From Jackrogersella multiformis (Eukaryota; Ascomycota; Sordariomycetes; Xylariales; Hypoxylaceae): 64,000 nucleotides of DNA. Location: the NCBI GenBank assembly GCA_902806575.1, contig CADCXD010000010.1, positions 1,240,001 through 1,304,000 on the forward strand, in the 5' to 3' direction. Position numbers and translations under genes: made by a program. Positions 1 to 11,614 of this stretch are shown piece after piece. The stretch's first letter is position 1; each line of letters begins with the position of its first letter. Below the pieces are notes generated by a model, which searched no databases, was not told where the DNA came from, and saw nothing but the letters and a program-made list of their open reading frames with translations.

Positions 1-604
1 TCCGGCGAACAGTTCACCCAGTAGAATCTCTACAGGGTTGAACCAGTAGAGAGTTGTCGGAACTGAACAAGTCGTGATTCCACTAATTTGGCTGTCAGCT
101 AGAGCTCCCCGTGTGGATTGGGCTTATCCACTTACTCGGTATTGTATCCTTCGCAAAAATTCCAGAGACCGACTTGATAGAAATCGTGCAGACCAAGAGT
201 TCGCGCAATCGAGTTTTGTAGGGTCAAGCTAGTCGGCGCTGACTGGGGAAGGATGTCGGAAAGATCAAGCTTAAAGAAGTAGATGTCACCAATAACCCGG
301 GTACCATTCGTGCTCCCGATCTCGACCTACGGTACGACAAAGCGGTTAGACATTATTCGAAAGTAAGTGAAGAGACAGGCCTTACCAAGATCAGGAAGGC
401 CACGGCGACTAGATAGCAGAAACATGACACCACGATGGCATTGCGCCGTGTTCTTGTCCCTCTCTTCAAAAAGGCTGGATCTTCAATGCTTGATTGGGGG
501 CTTTCTTTATGAGCATCGGGTGAAGAAGATGTTGCTGCCGTTCGTCTTCGGAATCCAGGAATGGACCCAAAAGCCATGTTCGATAAATCCCCAAGTTCAT
601 TCAA
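1..604 (-). CDS. SUR7/PalI-family plasma membrane protein (partial, runs off left edge)
   Basis: Three exons are visible on the minus strand: 604-386, 326-136 and 82 to beyond 1; introns of 59 and 53 nt have GT-AG ends. The protein begins with about 54 polar residues, then one hydrophobic helix (about 55-73), then an extracellular-type segment containing FYQVGLWNFCEGY and, after the second intron, the GITTCS and YWFNPVEIL motifs. That Cys...Cys loop after the first helix is the hallmark of the SUR7/PalI (claudin-like) family, four-helix proteins of eisosomes or pH signalling. The remaining helices lie outside the window. I chose the ATG at 604; a second Met ten codons in is possible. Which subfamily it belongs to cannot be decided without the C-terminus. 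Confidence 0.82.
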
Positions 605-1972
605 AGGCGGCCTTGTATATTCCGTGGCCCCGGACTCGGATTCGGATTCGATCTCAGCAGCTCAGATAGAATTATCCGCAGATTTCATGAACTGGTTCGT
701 TCAAGATACTAGTTGAATTTGAATTAATGGATTAAGGAGAATGGTAGTTGAAAATGACTAGTATAGCAGTCAACCCTCGTTCACTTCTCCGAGGACCTTG
801 CACGTGAAAACATTGGAGGAAACAACTCAGCAGACGAAACCACTTGGTTTCTAGTTTGTGAGTGACTAGTCAACAAGGATTATGAGAATCAAAACCTGAT
901 CAGAAGGGAGGGATCGTCCCATTTGTGCCACATTATGTACAGTACATACTTTTATAGTTTCCAAAGTTCTCTTGAAGCTTCGACTCACTGGCTGAATGGG
1001 CAGCTTTGAAGGAACCCTTATCCCCACTACAAATTAGTAATTATCCTTGCATCTTATGCCGGCTGCCGGGTAACGATCCTCACTGCCACCATGCCAAGAC
1101 TGAACCAGACACCGGGTGCCCATATGACAGGCATGTCCTGAAAATTTCGAAACATTAAATTTCTAGGTGGTTTAAAACCCGAGTTAGCCAATGAGAATCA
1201 AGCTGATTTAATACTTGTGACCTTATTCTAGCAGCAAGAGTACTTACCTGGCTGCCTGGTATGTATGGGTATTTCTCAATATAACCCTTGACTTACTTGT
1301 AACTTAATAGGCTTTTTTATTTCTTTATATGGGACTGTGCTTTGGTTCTAGTACCTAGGTACGTAAAAAATAAAAATAAGAATAAAAAACTGTGACAGAA
1401 GCTAAAAGATGGCTAGATGTTGGTCAACCGTTTATTAATGAAAATCGTTACTGACAGTTTCGACCGTGTTTAAAGCTTCGACCCATAGTATGGATTGACG
1501 CTGACATCATTTTCTAGCGCCAACTCAAGACATAACAAGCTAATGGACGCGTGTAACCTGCGATTTCCTGTGCAATCCGCACGAGGACCACCCATAACCC
1601 ACCTTCATCTACCACTCAAACTTTAATAATCTTTGGGTCAGCCTTCCTTGTTAGCTGAGCGGCCCACATGCAAGTAGATCTCATGTCTTCGAAGTACAGT
1701 ACATGTACAATTAGGTAGGTGCTATGCAGTTCATCAAGTCAAGGATGTGGGCAGGCAGGTCCCAGTTGACCGTTCTGCCGTTGTCACAAGCAGACCAAAG
1801 CAAGCCAAACCATCTCAACTTTTTACCAACTTAACCTTGGAAGTATTTTCGGATGAGGCTAGAATATATCCCTCTTTTTTCCCTCTATCTTCTTTCATAA
1901 CAATAATACTTTCTGCTCGTTGATAACCTATGGCAATCTGCTTCATGTCCGACTACGCTTAAGCCCTCCCCT
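605..1972. other. intergenic spacer, no gene seen
   Basis: AT-rich divergent spacer between the SUR7-like and PLC-like genes. It has stop codons in all frames and only a few isolated copies of the ACCTAGGT-type motif (near 1350). The stretch at about 1860-1970 is pyrimidine-rich and probably the leader of the next gene. Confidence 0.6.
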
Positions 1973-3337
1973 ATGATCATGGCGCCGCCATTCCGTCCTC
2001 TATTCCTATTGGCAGCAGCTGCTGGTGTGCTTGGACAAACTACATCAACAGACTCGACAGCTACTCTCGCTCAACCTACCACCCCGACGGGTACGTATGA
2101 ATCGGGTTCGTCCCAGGTATCCCTAGGCACAAGCTTAGGGTCTGTCAGCGATGGAGCTAGTTCTATGGGATCCGACAACTCCACCAGATCCACGATTAGC
2201 TCTTCGACCGTCGATACAGTTACGTTCTTGACCGGTTCCGCCGTGACAACCACAACAGTTTCAGGGAACTTTTCTTCTACCACTACAGCCACTACACCAA
2301 CGGTGACCAACACGCAACCATGCAATAACTATGCAGAATTCTGCAGTCGGAAATATAGCAACATCACCCATGTCGCTTGTCACAACTCCCCTTTTATCAC
2401 GCCCAACAACCTAGCAGCAAACCAGCAATACGACGTCATATCACAATTGAATGACGGTGTACGATTTATTCAGGCACAAATACAGTGGCCTACCGGAGGG
2501 AACGAACCGCATTTCTGCCATACGAGTTGCGATATTCTCGATGCTGGACCGATCACCGACTGGCTTGGCCAAGTCAAGAACTGGGTTGCGTCCCATCCGT
2601 ACGATGTTGTTACTATCCTCTTAGGAAATGGAAACTAGTAAGGTCCTTCTACTTCGTAGGAGAGCTTGTTGCTAACTGAATACCGCAGTTCTGTCCCTAG
2701 CTTGTACGTGCCATACATCGAGCAAACTGGCATATTACGCTACGTTTATACACCACCTGTGGCTCCTATGACTTTAGATGACTGGCCAACTCTTAGCGAG
2801 ATGATTTTGAAAGGTCAAAGAGTTGTGATGTTCATGGATTACATGGCGAACCAGACAGAATATCCCTGGCTCCTAGACGAGTTCACTCAGTTATGGGAAA
2901 CACCCTTTGACCCAATTGACCAGAAGTTCCCCTGTAACGTTCAGCGGCCACCGAATTTGGCCGACAATGACGCCAGGAACCGGCTGTACATGATCAACCA
3001 TAACCTCAATATTGAACTATCTATTCTCGGAACCGATATGCTTGTACCGGCGCGGACGGAGCTGAATGTGACAAATAACGTCACGGGAATCGGTAGTCTC
3101 GGCATTTCAGCCAACAACTGCCGGAGCGATTGGGGGCGGGCCCCTAACTTCCTAAATGTGGATTACTACAACATGGGAGGCTATCCCGGTTCCGTCTTCG
3201 AAGTTGCTGCTCAGATGAACAACGTCACTTACGGCCGTCGATGCTGCGGTATGAACACCAGCGGGGCAGAAAAGCTCCTCGGCAACGGATTTATATACTC
3301 GTCAGTTATGATGGCAATGTTCTGGGCGTTCCTATAG
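1973..3337 (+). CDS. Secreted PLC-like phosphodiesterase, probable GPI anchor
   Basis: Exons 1973-2637 and 2689-3337; the 51-nt intron has a CTAAC branch site and its removal restores the reading GNGNYSVPSLYVPYIE. The product is 437 aa: signal peptide (about 1-21), a Ser/Thr-rich stretch to about residue 110, then a PLC-like TIM-barrel region with the ITHVACHNSPF motif (His is the expected catalytic residue) and RFIQAQIQWP. Several N-glycosylation sequons are present. The C-terminus ends in a hydrophobic tail (SSVMMAMFWAFL), suggesting GPI anchoring to membrane or wall. Fungal members of this family are related to bacterial PI-PLC, but their substrates are mostly unknown. The start could also be the third codon (also Met). 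Confidence 0.85.
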
Positions 3338-4009
3338 TTTAACAAAAAATCGGTTGCGGCATTCAAGGGGATCATTGCGTTGGCGGCGTTTTTCTAGACA
3401 GCGGATACCGATGCCTTTAGAGTCAATGATGTTGGAAATTGACACATACTACTATTCGGATGTGAATTGAATATATTTAATAATAGATCCATAGCAAATA
3501 TTTATGAATCTTCTACTTATAGTATTGACTTAAAGGCCAGAAAGCCGCCTATTTCACTTATGCTCAAATTATGTAAGTACTACAGTAGGAATCTACTTAA
3601 ACTTCGAAGGCGGATTTTAAACGAAACGACTATAAAATTCACTTCAATGAAACATTGCTCGTGTAACAAGAGACTGACTAATAAACCAAAACTTTGGCAC
3701 ATCCACTAGGTAATTACCTAATTTTGCCAAAGCATCTCACCGTCTTCACCTGGACCGGGGTGATATACCATCAAGACAAATGGATCTCATCGCTACATAC
3801 AGCCCCTGAACTGACTAACCTATGATAAGAGTCACCACACAATAGACTATAGCAGGTAATTCTCTACTTGTAACGGTCTTTGATTACATATTTAAAGATG
3901 CGTGTACTTATCATACGCACGACCCAATAGGCATAGCCTTAATATTTGACATGGCGACTCTCTCATATGTATTAACTAGGTACATACGTACACAGTCATG
4001 TGCAGTTAT
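3338..4009. other. intergenic spacer, no gene seen
   Basis: AT-rich convergent spacer downstream of the PLC-like gene and of the amidohydrolase gene. Short open frames here have no recognisable motif and an AT-rich, non-coding composition. No repeat structure stands out. Confidence 0.55.
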
Positions 4010-5130
4010 TCATGACGCCTCGATGCCGTACGCCTTGATGGCGGTGCCGCCCCAGATCATGCGCTTCTCGTCGTCCTCGAACGAAGCCATCCAGCACAGC
4101 CTGTCGACGATCTTCTTCCACTTCAGCCAGGCGTCGGGGCCGACGCCGACGGTGCACACGGGCCAGTCGCTGGCGAACATGATGCGCGAGGCGCCGAAGG
4201 CGGCCAGCACCACGCTCAGCCACGGGCTGATCGCGTCGAAGATGTCCTCGGCCGAGCGCTGCCGCAGCGACTCCGGCATCTCCGGGAACCCGCCCGATAG
4301 CTTCATGTACGTCCTGCTGCACTTGCTCAGGGTGAAGATGGCGGTGCGCCACGCGATGAACGACGGGCTCGTTTGGACGTTGTAGATTGATAGGTCGGGT
4401 TTGCACATGTGGTCTGTACAATGTTAGGTTTCCGCTCAGGAAGCTGGTGGGGAGGGAGAATAGAGTAGTTGGGGCTTTAGGATGAACACTTACTAATTAT
4501 AAAGGTGACTCTCTGGTCCTCGGGAACTCCTTCGTGTGCGCGGTCAATCATCTCCACGACCTCCTCCAGCTGGGCCCTGCCGCGGTTGTGCTGGTCGACG
4601 CCCAGGTCGAACACGAGGCCCTTGCGGCCGAGGAGCTTCAAGCTCTCGATGAAATTGTCCTGCAGCATGGTCCCGTTCGGCTTGTCCTGTAGCAAGTATC
4701 TGAATCCCCTGACCTTGGACCAGCTCTCGCCTGCTTCCTCCTTCACCAGATCGATATACTTCTCCATGGCGGCAACCCCGCTCGGCATCGGTGCCCAGGG
4801 GATGAAAGCCGTGCACAGCGAAGCATCGTCCTCGGTGTGGCCCTCGCCGGGTTTCGGCTGGCCGGTGATGATGCGCTTCAGCCAGGAGACCTCCATCAAC
4901 GGGTACTTCCAGCCGGTGCCATCTTTCTCCCCAGCCTCTAGATCGTTCTTGCGGTCCGTCTCTACGAAGATGAAGCCCTTGGGTGTCGAATCTCCGGCGG
5001 CAGTCTTATACTCGTCCAGCGAGAATTGCCCCTGTAACGGACCCTCCGGCGTCCACCATGCCAACGTCTCGAGCTCGGATTCGGGGTAGAGGTGAATGTG
5101 GGCGTCGATGATGGGAATATCGGCGGCCAT
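4010..5130 (-). CDS. Amidohydrolase-2 family protein (possible sugar-lactonase)
   Basis: Exons 5130-4494 and 4413-4010, product 346 aa. Removing the 80-nt intron (GTAAGT...CAG) restores VTFIINHMCKPDL, a conserved stretch of this family. The N-terminus carries the metal-binding D-A-H-I-H motif (His11, His13) and the C-terminal part the FASDWPVC motif with the expected metal-ligand Asp. The family (COG3618) covers lactonases such as L-rhamnono-1,4-lactonase and 2-pyrone-4,6-dicarboxylate lactonase, so hydrolysis of a sugar lactone or ring-cleavage product in the cytosol is likely; the exact substrate is an inference. Codon third positions are visibly GC-rich. A glutathione transferase gene lies next, in the same orientation. 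Confidence 0.82.
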
Positions 5131-5809
5131 GTTGAAATTCAGATAAGATTCGAGTATCTTCCCTACTATATATTCTTATAGACTTGTTCCTCTCGCTTGG
5201 AAGTACTGTGGACAAGTGTGGTAGGCTTGAAGTAGCTCCCGAATATAACAGAGAAGAAGAAGATTAAACTAAGAAATTTAATAAATTTAATAAATTTGAA
5301 ACGGTGTAGGTGTAACCAAGCAAGCTTCATATGAAGCTTCAACACACGAGTTGACTTTCCCTCTAATATTCAAGAGCTACCTTCGTACCTTACCCCGCCA
5401 TAGCCCCTAGCGAATGCCCACTATTTCCCCTGAGATGGCTTGGTCGGCCATGGAAAGAGGCTCCACAGCTAGTTCAATCCATCAGACGTCATTCGCCCGA
5501 AGACTGATAATGAAGAAAGGGTTGTGACGACCGGGTCCATTATGAAGTTAGGCCATAGTGTAGTGCTTTCCGTTGGTTGCAATGATTGCTGGAAAGAAGC
5601 TTTTCAGATACGCGAAGACAAAAGGCGGTAAGCAAGGGCTCGAAGCCACTCTATAATATTATGCAGCTAAACCCCAAAAGCGTTAGTCGATATAACGATT
5701 ACTTGATTAGGCAAGTTGCTATTTATATGTAGATGCTGAATGCTGAATGACATAGAGGGCTTCGATTGCCTACCTAAAGCAAAGCAAGCCCCTTTATTTC
5801 GGAAGTTAC
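5131..5809. other. intergenic spacer, no gene seen
   Basis: Spacer upstream of the amidohydrolase and downstream of the GST gene. It contains a short repeated TTTAATAAA run at about 5277-5297 but nothing that looks coding. Confidence 0.55.
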
Positions 5810-6742
5810 CTATCTAGCATCCGCCTGCCGCTCGAACACCTGCGCCGCGGTATTCTCCATAACCCGCATGCTGTCCTCCCTGAACTTGAGAACCTTGCTC
5901 GTCGCAGGCCGCTTCGTCATGTTCGCGTGCCAGCGGTAGTACTCTGGAAACTCCTTCTCGACGTCTACGGCGCCGTCGGGGAAGAGCGCGCCGAGCAGGG
6001 TGTTCCACGGGGCGAACGCGAGGTCCGCGTAGGTGCACTTGTCGCCGACGAGCCAGGCCGGGTCGTCGGCTGCAAGTCCTAGCTTCTGCCGCTGCTTGCG
6101 CAGGGAGCCCTCCACCACGCCCATGATGCGCTTGGTCTCGTTGCCGTACCGGTCTATGGCCGTCTGCAGGTTCTGCTCTACGTGGAGATGCGTAAACCAC
6201 ACTGAAATTCCGCGGACGGGTAGAGTTAGCCAGACACCTCCCACCAAGATATTGTGTTTCTGTGGGACCCCGGCTTTTCAGACCGAACATCATAAGACTC
6301 ATTATGCCGAATAAAATGGGCTAGCTGGCTTTCAAGACGGGGTTGAAGCATGGCATATCTAAGGGGGTTAGGTATTGGAACACGCACTTTTCTGTCCGAA
6401 CATTGGCCCCTGAGCGCTCATCTGGAACATGAGCCAGCTTTGTAAAAGCCACTTCTTCTCGAGCCTATCATCTCCATATGTGAGCTTGAGCTCCTTGTCG
6501 TACGTAGCGATGAGGTAGTTGACGATAGCTCCTGATTCCCAAAGCGTCACGCTCTTATTTGGGTCGACCATAGCGGGTACCCGTCCGTTCGGATTCAGGG
6601 ATGTGTATGGCTCCGACTTGATCTCGCCGTACGGAATCCAGACGACGTCATATGGCAGGCCAAGCTCTTCGAGCACAATGATAGGCTTCCAAGGGTTAGG
6701 CCCCTGGCCGTGTGGCGCATGGTAGACCTTGATGGATTGCAT
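5810..6742 (-). CDS. Glutathione S-transferase, Ure2-like
   Basis: Exons 6742-6388 and 6201-5810, product 248 aa. The 186-nt intron has a GTGCGT donor; splicing joins GPMFGQK to MWFTHLHVEQNLQTAIDRY, the usual boundary in Ure2-type enzymes. An N-terminal thioredoxin-like domain (about 4-88) has the cis-Pro region GRVPAMVD and the glutathione-binding E-S pair (LWESGAI). The alpha-helical C-terminal domain has the N-capping motif CTYADLAFAPW. This fungal class conjugates glutathione to xenobiotics or reduces disulfides and acts in the cytosol. The amidohydrolase downstream is on the same strand, so a shared catabolic or detoxification role is possible but unproven. Confidence 0.88.
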
Positions 6743-7605
6743 GGCAAGAGATGATAGCTTGATAGCTCCTTATTCTAGAGGGCAAGCGAACGAACCCCGT
6801 GGGCTTTTATCGGAGAACGAAGTTGACCCGGGACCTGATATATCTCCTGAAGTTTAACAAAACACCGATCTTAGCCTAATAAATCCGCAATTACTGGGAA
6901 CATGCGGTCAATCATGGAAGGAAGATGCGAGAATTCTGATGAAACATCGCGACTCATTAGGGTAGCTTCCAATCGCGATGATGGCGTTATAGAGGACCAT
7001 TTCCCATCATATACGGGTGTAGAATACACGGCCCAAACTTAAGCCAAGTGTCTTTGAAATACATATGTCCATTTGCGATGGTGTATGCAATGACCGTTAG
7101 GTTAAGGGGCTTTCGCAGCTACCCATATATTGTAGTAAGTCCGATAGACGGCGATAACAGTATTTGTCATGCTTGTTGCATCACATAACGACGGCGCAGT
7201 TTCTATGATATTGATTTCATCGAATTAGTCAGCCATTACATACCAGCCAGATGAAAGGGTGCTGTCGTGATATGCCCAAACGTTGGGCTCCATGTGAACA
7301 TACAGATCAAGAATTACTATTGCATAAATTCCCTCTTGAATAGCTACCTTGCACATGACAAGAAAAGTCTATTTTAGGTATTTTGTAGCACGAGTACGAT
7401 TGAACTTGTGTCACAAATTGGAGGCAGAATCGTATGTGATATGCTTGATTCCATGTCTTGTGAATGCGTACACGTATGCCAGAAGCACCAAAGTGGTTTC
7501 GTTCGGCCTCTATTTCCTCCTAGATTAGACCTTTAACATAACACAAAGACATCAAACGCCACGCTCCCCAATCCTAAGCAACCTGATAGACCCCGCGCAA
7601 GCGGT
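6743..7605. other. intergenic spacer, no gene seen
   Basis: AT-rich spacer between the GST start and the GET3 3' end. No reading frame with family features and no tandem repeat was seen. Confidence 0.55.
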
Positions 7606-8674
7606 TTACTCAGGAGGTACATAAGGACGGACTAGCATTTCGCTGAATTGCTCCAGCTTCTCCTTACCTCGAACTTCCTCTACTAGAAGAGGCATTCTAA
7701 CTACGTTGAACTCATCGTATAACTCCTCAATCTGGTCCAGGTACTTCTTCTGCATCTTCCGCCGTGCCTTGCACTGGTCACAGTTGCTACCTTCCCTTGG
7801 AAATAATAGCTGGTTCACCACGATGCAGTGCGTGTCGATGCCGTAGCTTGCTAGCTCCTGGATCATGCGTTCCGTCTCGTACAGGCTAAGGAATTCCGCT
7901 ATACAGACACACACGAATGTAGTCAAGTTCTCGTCCTTGAACTGCGTGTTCACCTCAGAGATGGTCTGGCGGAGAGTCTCCAACTTCTCCATCATCTCGT
8001 TCAAATTTTGTCCGTTCGGGAGCGTGCCTTGGTTGCCGAGGAAACCATTAAGCAATGGACCATATTGTGAAGAGAGTTGAGAGATCTTGGCGAGAGCCTT
8101 CTCGAGGACGGACGGGAACTGTAGAAAACGGAGGGTGTGGCCTGTGGGCGCGGTATCGAAGATGATGACTTCGTAGGAGAGAGATTTAACTTGTTTCAGG
8201 ACTTCGGCGAAAGACATAGCTTCATCTATACCCGGAATCTAGAGAGAAACATTAGCTCAAACGGATAAGGCCAGATGGTATTCCTATACTTACTGCGAAG
8301 GCCAGATCTTGCATCATACCTCCCATGCCTCCCATCGCATCGGCATTTTCTTCACCTTGGCCGGCTATTAAATCTTGAATACTTCCGTTTGGGTCGATCT
8401 CCATAGCACTAAGGTTTGTGAAGCCTTCTATCAATCTCGCCTCCTTGCCAAACTTTTGCGAAAAGGCGTCGGACAAGTTGTGGGCGGGATCGGTGGATAT
8501 AAGCAGGACGGAGCGGCGGACTTTGGCGAGCTGTATGGCAAGGGAACATGAAGTTGTCGTCTTGCCCACACCACCTTTACCACCAACAAATATCCACCGC
8601 AACGTCTTCTGGTCCAGGATAGACTGCAAGGTCGGCTCGAGGCCGTCGTCGGCGGAGACTACAGCGGTAGACAT
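7606..8674 (-). CDS. GET3: GET3, ATPase for tail-anchored protein insertion
   Basis: Exons 8674-8294 and 8238-7606, product 337 aa, the normal length for Get3. The 55-nt intron joins MMQDLAFA to IPGIDEAMSFAEV. The deviant Walker A GKGGVGKTT (residues 32-40), the switch-I motif DPAHNLSDAF, the IIFDTAPTGHTLR switch-II region and the zinc-binding C-D-Q-C pair (Cys280, Cys283) are all present. Get3 is a cytosolic homodimer that receives tail-anchored membrane proteins and passes them to Get1/Get2 at the ER. An in-frame Met 23 codons upstream exists, but the chosen start (MSTAVV) matches family length and lacks the odd hydrophobic leader. Confidence 0.95.
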
Positions 8675-9403
8675 GACGGGCAGAAACGGACAAGATGCGA
8701 GTGTTCGGAAGAGATGACCTAGTACAAGAGAATGATAGTACAAGGGGGATTCGAGGGTGAAACCGAAAAGGCAAACAAGGACCTTGTGTATTCTGTAGAG
8801 CCAAATGTAACAAATTGTCGTGGCAACAGGTCTGGAGGTAGATAGGTAGATTCTGGAATCGCGTCGAGCTTCCGAGAAATTAAAGAAATTATAGGTACTT
8901 AGGTACTGATTAACTGTATTGTACGCCCCGCTGTGTTCCCAATGACGAGGACACGAATATCTAGGTACCTAGGTAGGTACCTTTTGGTGGGGTGTAGGAC
9001 CCATCTTTCAGCTCTACCTAATGTACTACCTAGGTACATCCATACAAGCCACAATGTTACCAGTTACGTACCTACCTAAGGTAGTACATATATTTGTGTT
9101 ACCAACTATAATTTATCGCTAAAAATGGCAACAAGAACAATCACCTATTTCTAAACACGCTCTTGTTTTCAAATCGAGATAGTGAGATGGTTTTTTGAGT
9201 TAAACTCTAGGATTGACTCAGCTAATAGTATATAATCGAGCGCTAGAGAAGGACCTAAGAATGCTTCACAATCTAGCCTTCCTAGGTACCTACCTGTAGG
9301 TAGGTAGCGAGTTGCCCCTTTTTGGCATGATGGCCTCGCCCCTTTTCACAACCTCCCATCTATATATCTTACTATAATTGACCCGGAACCTCGCAGCCTC
9401 AGG
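8675..9403. repeat. intergenic spacer with ACCTAGGT/GGTACC motif cluster
   Basis: No gene. Positions about 8890-9080 and 9280-9310 carry repeated ACCTAGGT and GGTAGGTACC units, among the first dense clusters of the dispersed motif that recurs across the window. Confidence 0.6.
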
Positions 9404-11614
9404 TTAATGGGCGAACCTAAAATCCTTTCTCTTGCTTCCCTCCTCTGTGGTCGTTTCTAGATAGTGTATTTGTTGCTATTAACATGTTAGTTTCCGCATC
9501 ATCTCATACTTATATGTACCATTCTTACCTCTCTACTCATTGAATTCCATTCTGCATCTCTCTGTTTGTTACGCCAGATATAGTAGAGCTTTATGAGTAT
9601 GTATATGACTATGTTGGCTGCACAAATCGCGACTAGCTGCTTGTTTCCTCGGCGATCTGTAAATATTCGTGTTAGTTAAATGAAGGCCGAATCATTCGAG
9701 GAGCGAGGGTAGTGGCATACAATTAGGTCTATCATCTGCACGATAAATGTTCGAATATATGATACCAGATACTTGAACAAACATACTAACGAAGTGGTTA
9801 GCTTGGCTATTGGGTGTGTATAGGGCATCACTCACTTGTAGGCGGCAGCCGAAACAGTTCGTGCTCTGACGGTATTCGAGTTGCGGCTACACCAACCAAC
9901 TTGTATGGCGTGGGCTGTGCTCTTTGTTAGCTAGGTATCCGTGTATCGTAAATAGTATCTTTGAAGTATGCTTACGGTATGGATATGAAAGTAAAATCGA
10001 CACCACGGTATACTTCACCCACGGGGATACGCTACTTGGGAGTACAGCGAGAGCAATGATGTTAGGCAGTATCCAAACCTGCGCAAGCAAGCCCATTAAA
10101 GCCCTTTCATTCCAAATCTCGGAGAGATACGTCATGATGAGCATCTTGACAATAGTTAGTTTTTATACGATCATCGTGATTTGCCTAAGCAGAAAGATGT
10201 ATAGATGGAGAATGAGCAATAACTCACCGTGATAGCCCCAAGAACTTGGCTTGGGATCGAAAGTAGATTGGAATTGAAGGTATCAAACCCAAGATCTCGG
10301 AGAGTCAAGGTTAGATATTGGTCGGGTGGTCCGCTTGGTATTCCAAAAACGAGTCCGGCAATGTAGATTGGCCAGATATCAAAATCACATAAGGATTTCC
10401 ACAGCCTCTTGAAATCTACTGCCTGACGGTTATGCATATCTCCTTTCGAGGGATCATCCCTCAATATACGATTGACCATGATGATTTCTTCCCGCTCATT
10501 GAACCAGCCTTTTGGTCGAAACCACGATTTGGTCTGGGTAGGTGACGGTGCCATCATAAACCAAGACCAGATTCCAACGGCAAGAGTGAAAACACCTTCA
10601 ATCAAAAACAACCATCGCCACCCTTCCTGCCCGTGGTGACCTCGGAGCCGCAGAATACCAAAAGAAAGGATAGGTGCAATTATATCGACAATTTTTAATG
10701 TTGTCCAAAAGAGAGCCAGACGAAAAGGCAACTCAGTACCCTTAAAGAAATAAGACTATAGCGGTGGTAAGCCAGCTTTTCCAATGAAGACTCATACAGG
10801 GTTATAGGGAAAGCCAACTCACAAGATACAGGACAATGTCAGGGATAAATCCACCTTGCAATAAGCCAAGTAGAGCACGACAAGTCAAGAACGTTTCTCT
10901 GCTGTTCAGCCAAAACTGCGAAGCTGCCACAACACTCCATAGGCACATGATTGTAGGTATCCAACGGTCAGGACCTGAATCATATGTTAGCAAAAGGACT
11001 TTATGTGAGGCCTTCGTTTATACTCGCCTACTTTCTTGCTAACCAACTGCGATGGGAGTTCAGCGCACAAGAATGCCAGCCTAAAAACAGTATTGCCCAA
11101 GTTATAGTCTATCGAGTCAGCTCCTGCTACATAAAGCACACCGAGAGAAGGTGAATGACTACTCACCGTTTGTGGATAGGTTCAAGTCTTCCAAGAAGTT
11201 GTCCGTGTTCGCCTGGGACAGGTTCCCCCGATCCAGATCCAGAGCGAAGAACGCGATGCATGCCCACAACGTGATCTTCCAATCGAGTTTGTTGATGAGT
11301 GGCAACTCCTCGGCCCATGTCCACCTCGCGCTCGGGTCGAACCGGTGAAGGTTCTCATACTTCTCTGTAGGCTGGAAGTACCTGGCCTTTTCCGGGTCAT
11401 CGAAAACGGAGGGCTGGGTCGCGATCTCGTCTAAATTCTGCTGATGCTTCCGGCGAAATAGGGTCATTATAGGGAGGACCGGAGGCTCCGTGTTTTGGAG
11501 ATGTTGCTCGTGAAGAATGCGCTCCTTCACTATGACCGGATCTTCTCCCTGTTTCTTCTCAGAACCCGATAGCGACTCGGGCCGGACCACAGTCGCGTTC
11601 TTTAGGTCTGCCAT
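9404..11614 (-). CDS. MFS transporter, anion:cation symporter (Dal5/allantoate permease) family
   Basis: Nine exons: 11614-11167, 11108-11028, 10974-10823, 10755-10228, 10144-9976, 9914-9836, 9785-9721, 9656-9529, 9475-9404; all phases agree and give 573 aa. The long N-terminal cytosolic tail is followed by about 12 membrane segments. Family landmarks are DYNLGNTVFRLAFL, the QLVSKKVGPDRWIP loop, GWRWLFLIEG, SRNSNTVRARTVSAA, SNIYRADDRP and the C-terminal end DFRFAH. The intron at 11027-10975 has a GC donor (see findings); the others are GT-AG. Members import allantoate, nicotinate, pantothenate or other small carboxylates with protons at the plasma membrane; the substrate here is unknown. Confidence 0.87.

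Noticed and set aside
8890..9310. Transposon or MITE explanation for the ACCTAGGT clusters
   Set aside because: Units are 8-16 nt and irregular, without constant length, terminal inverted repeats or target-site duplications.
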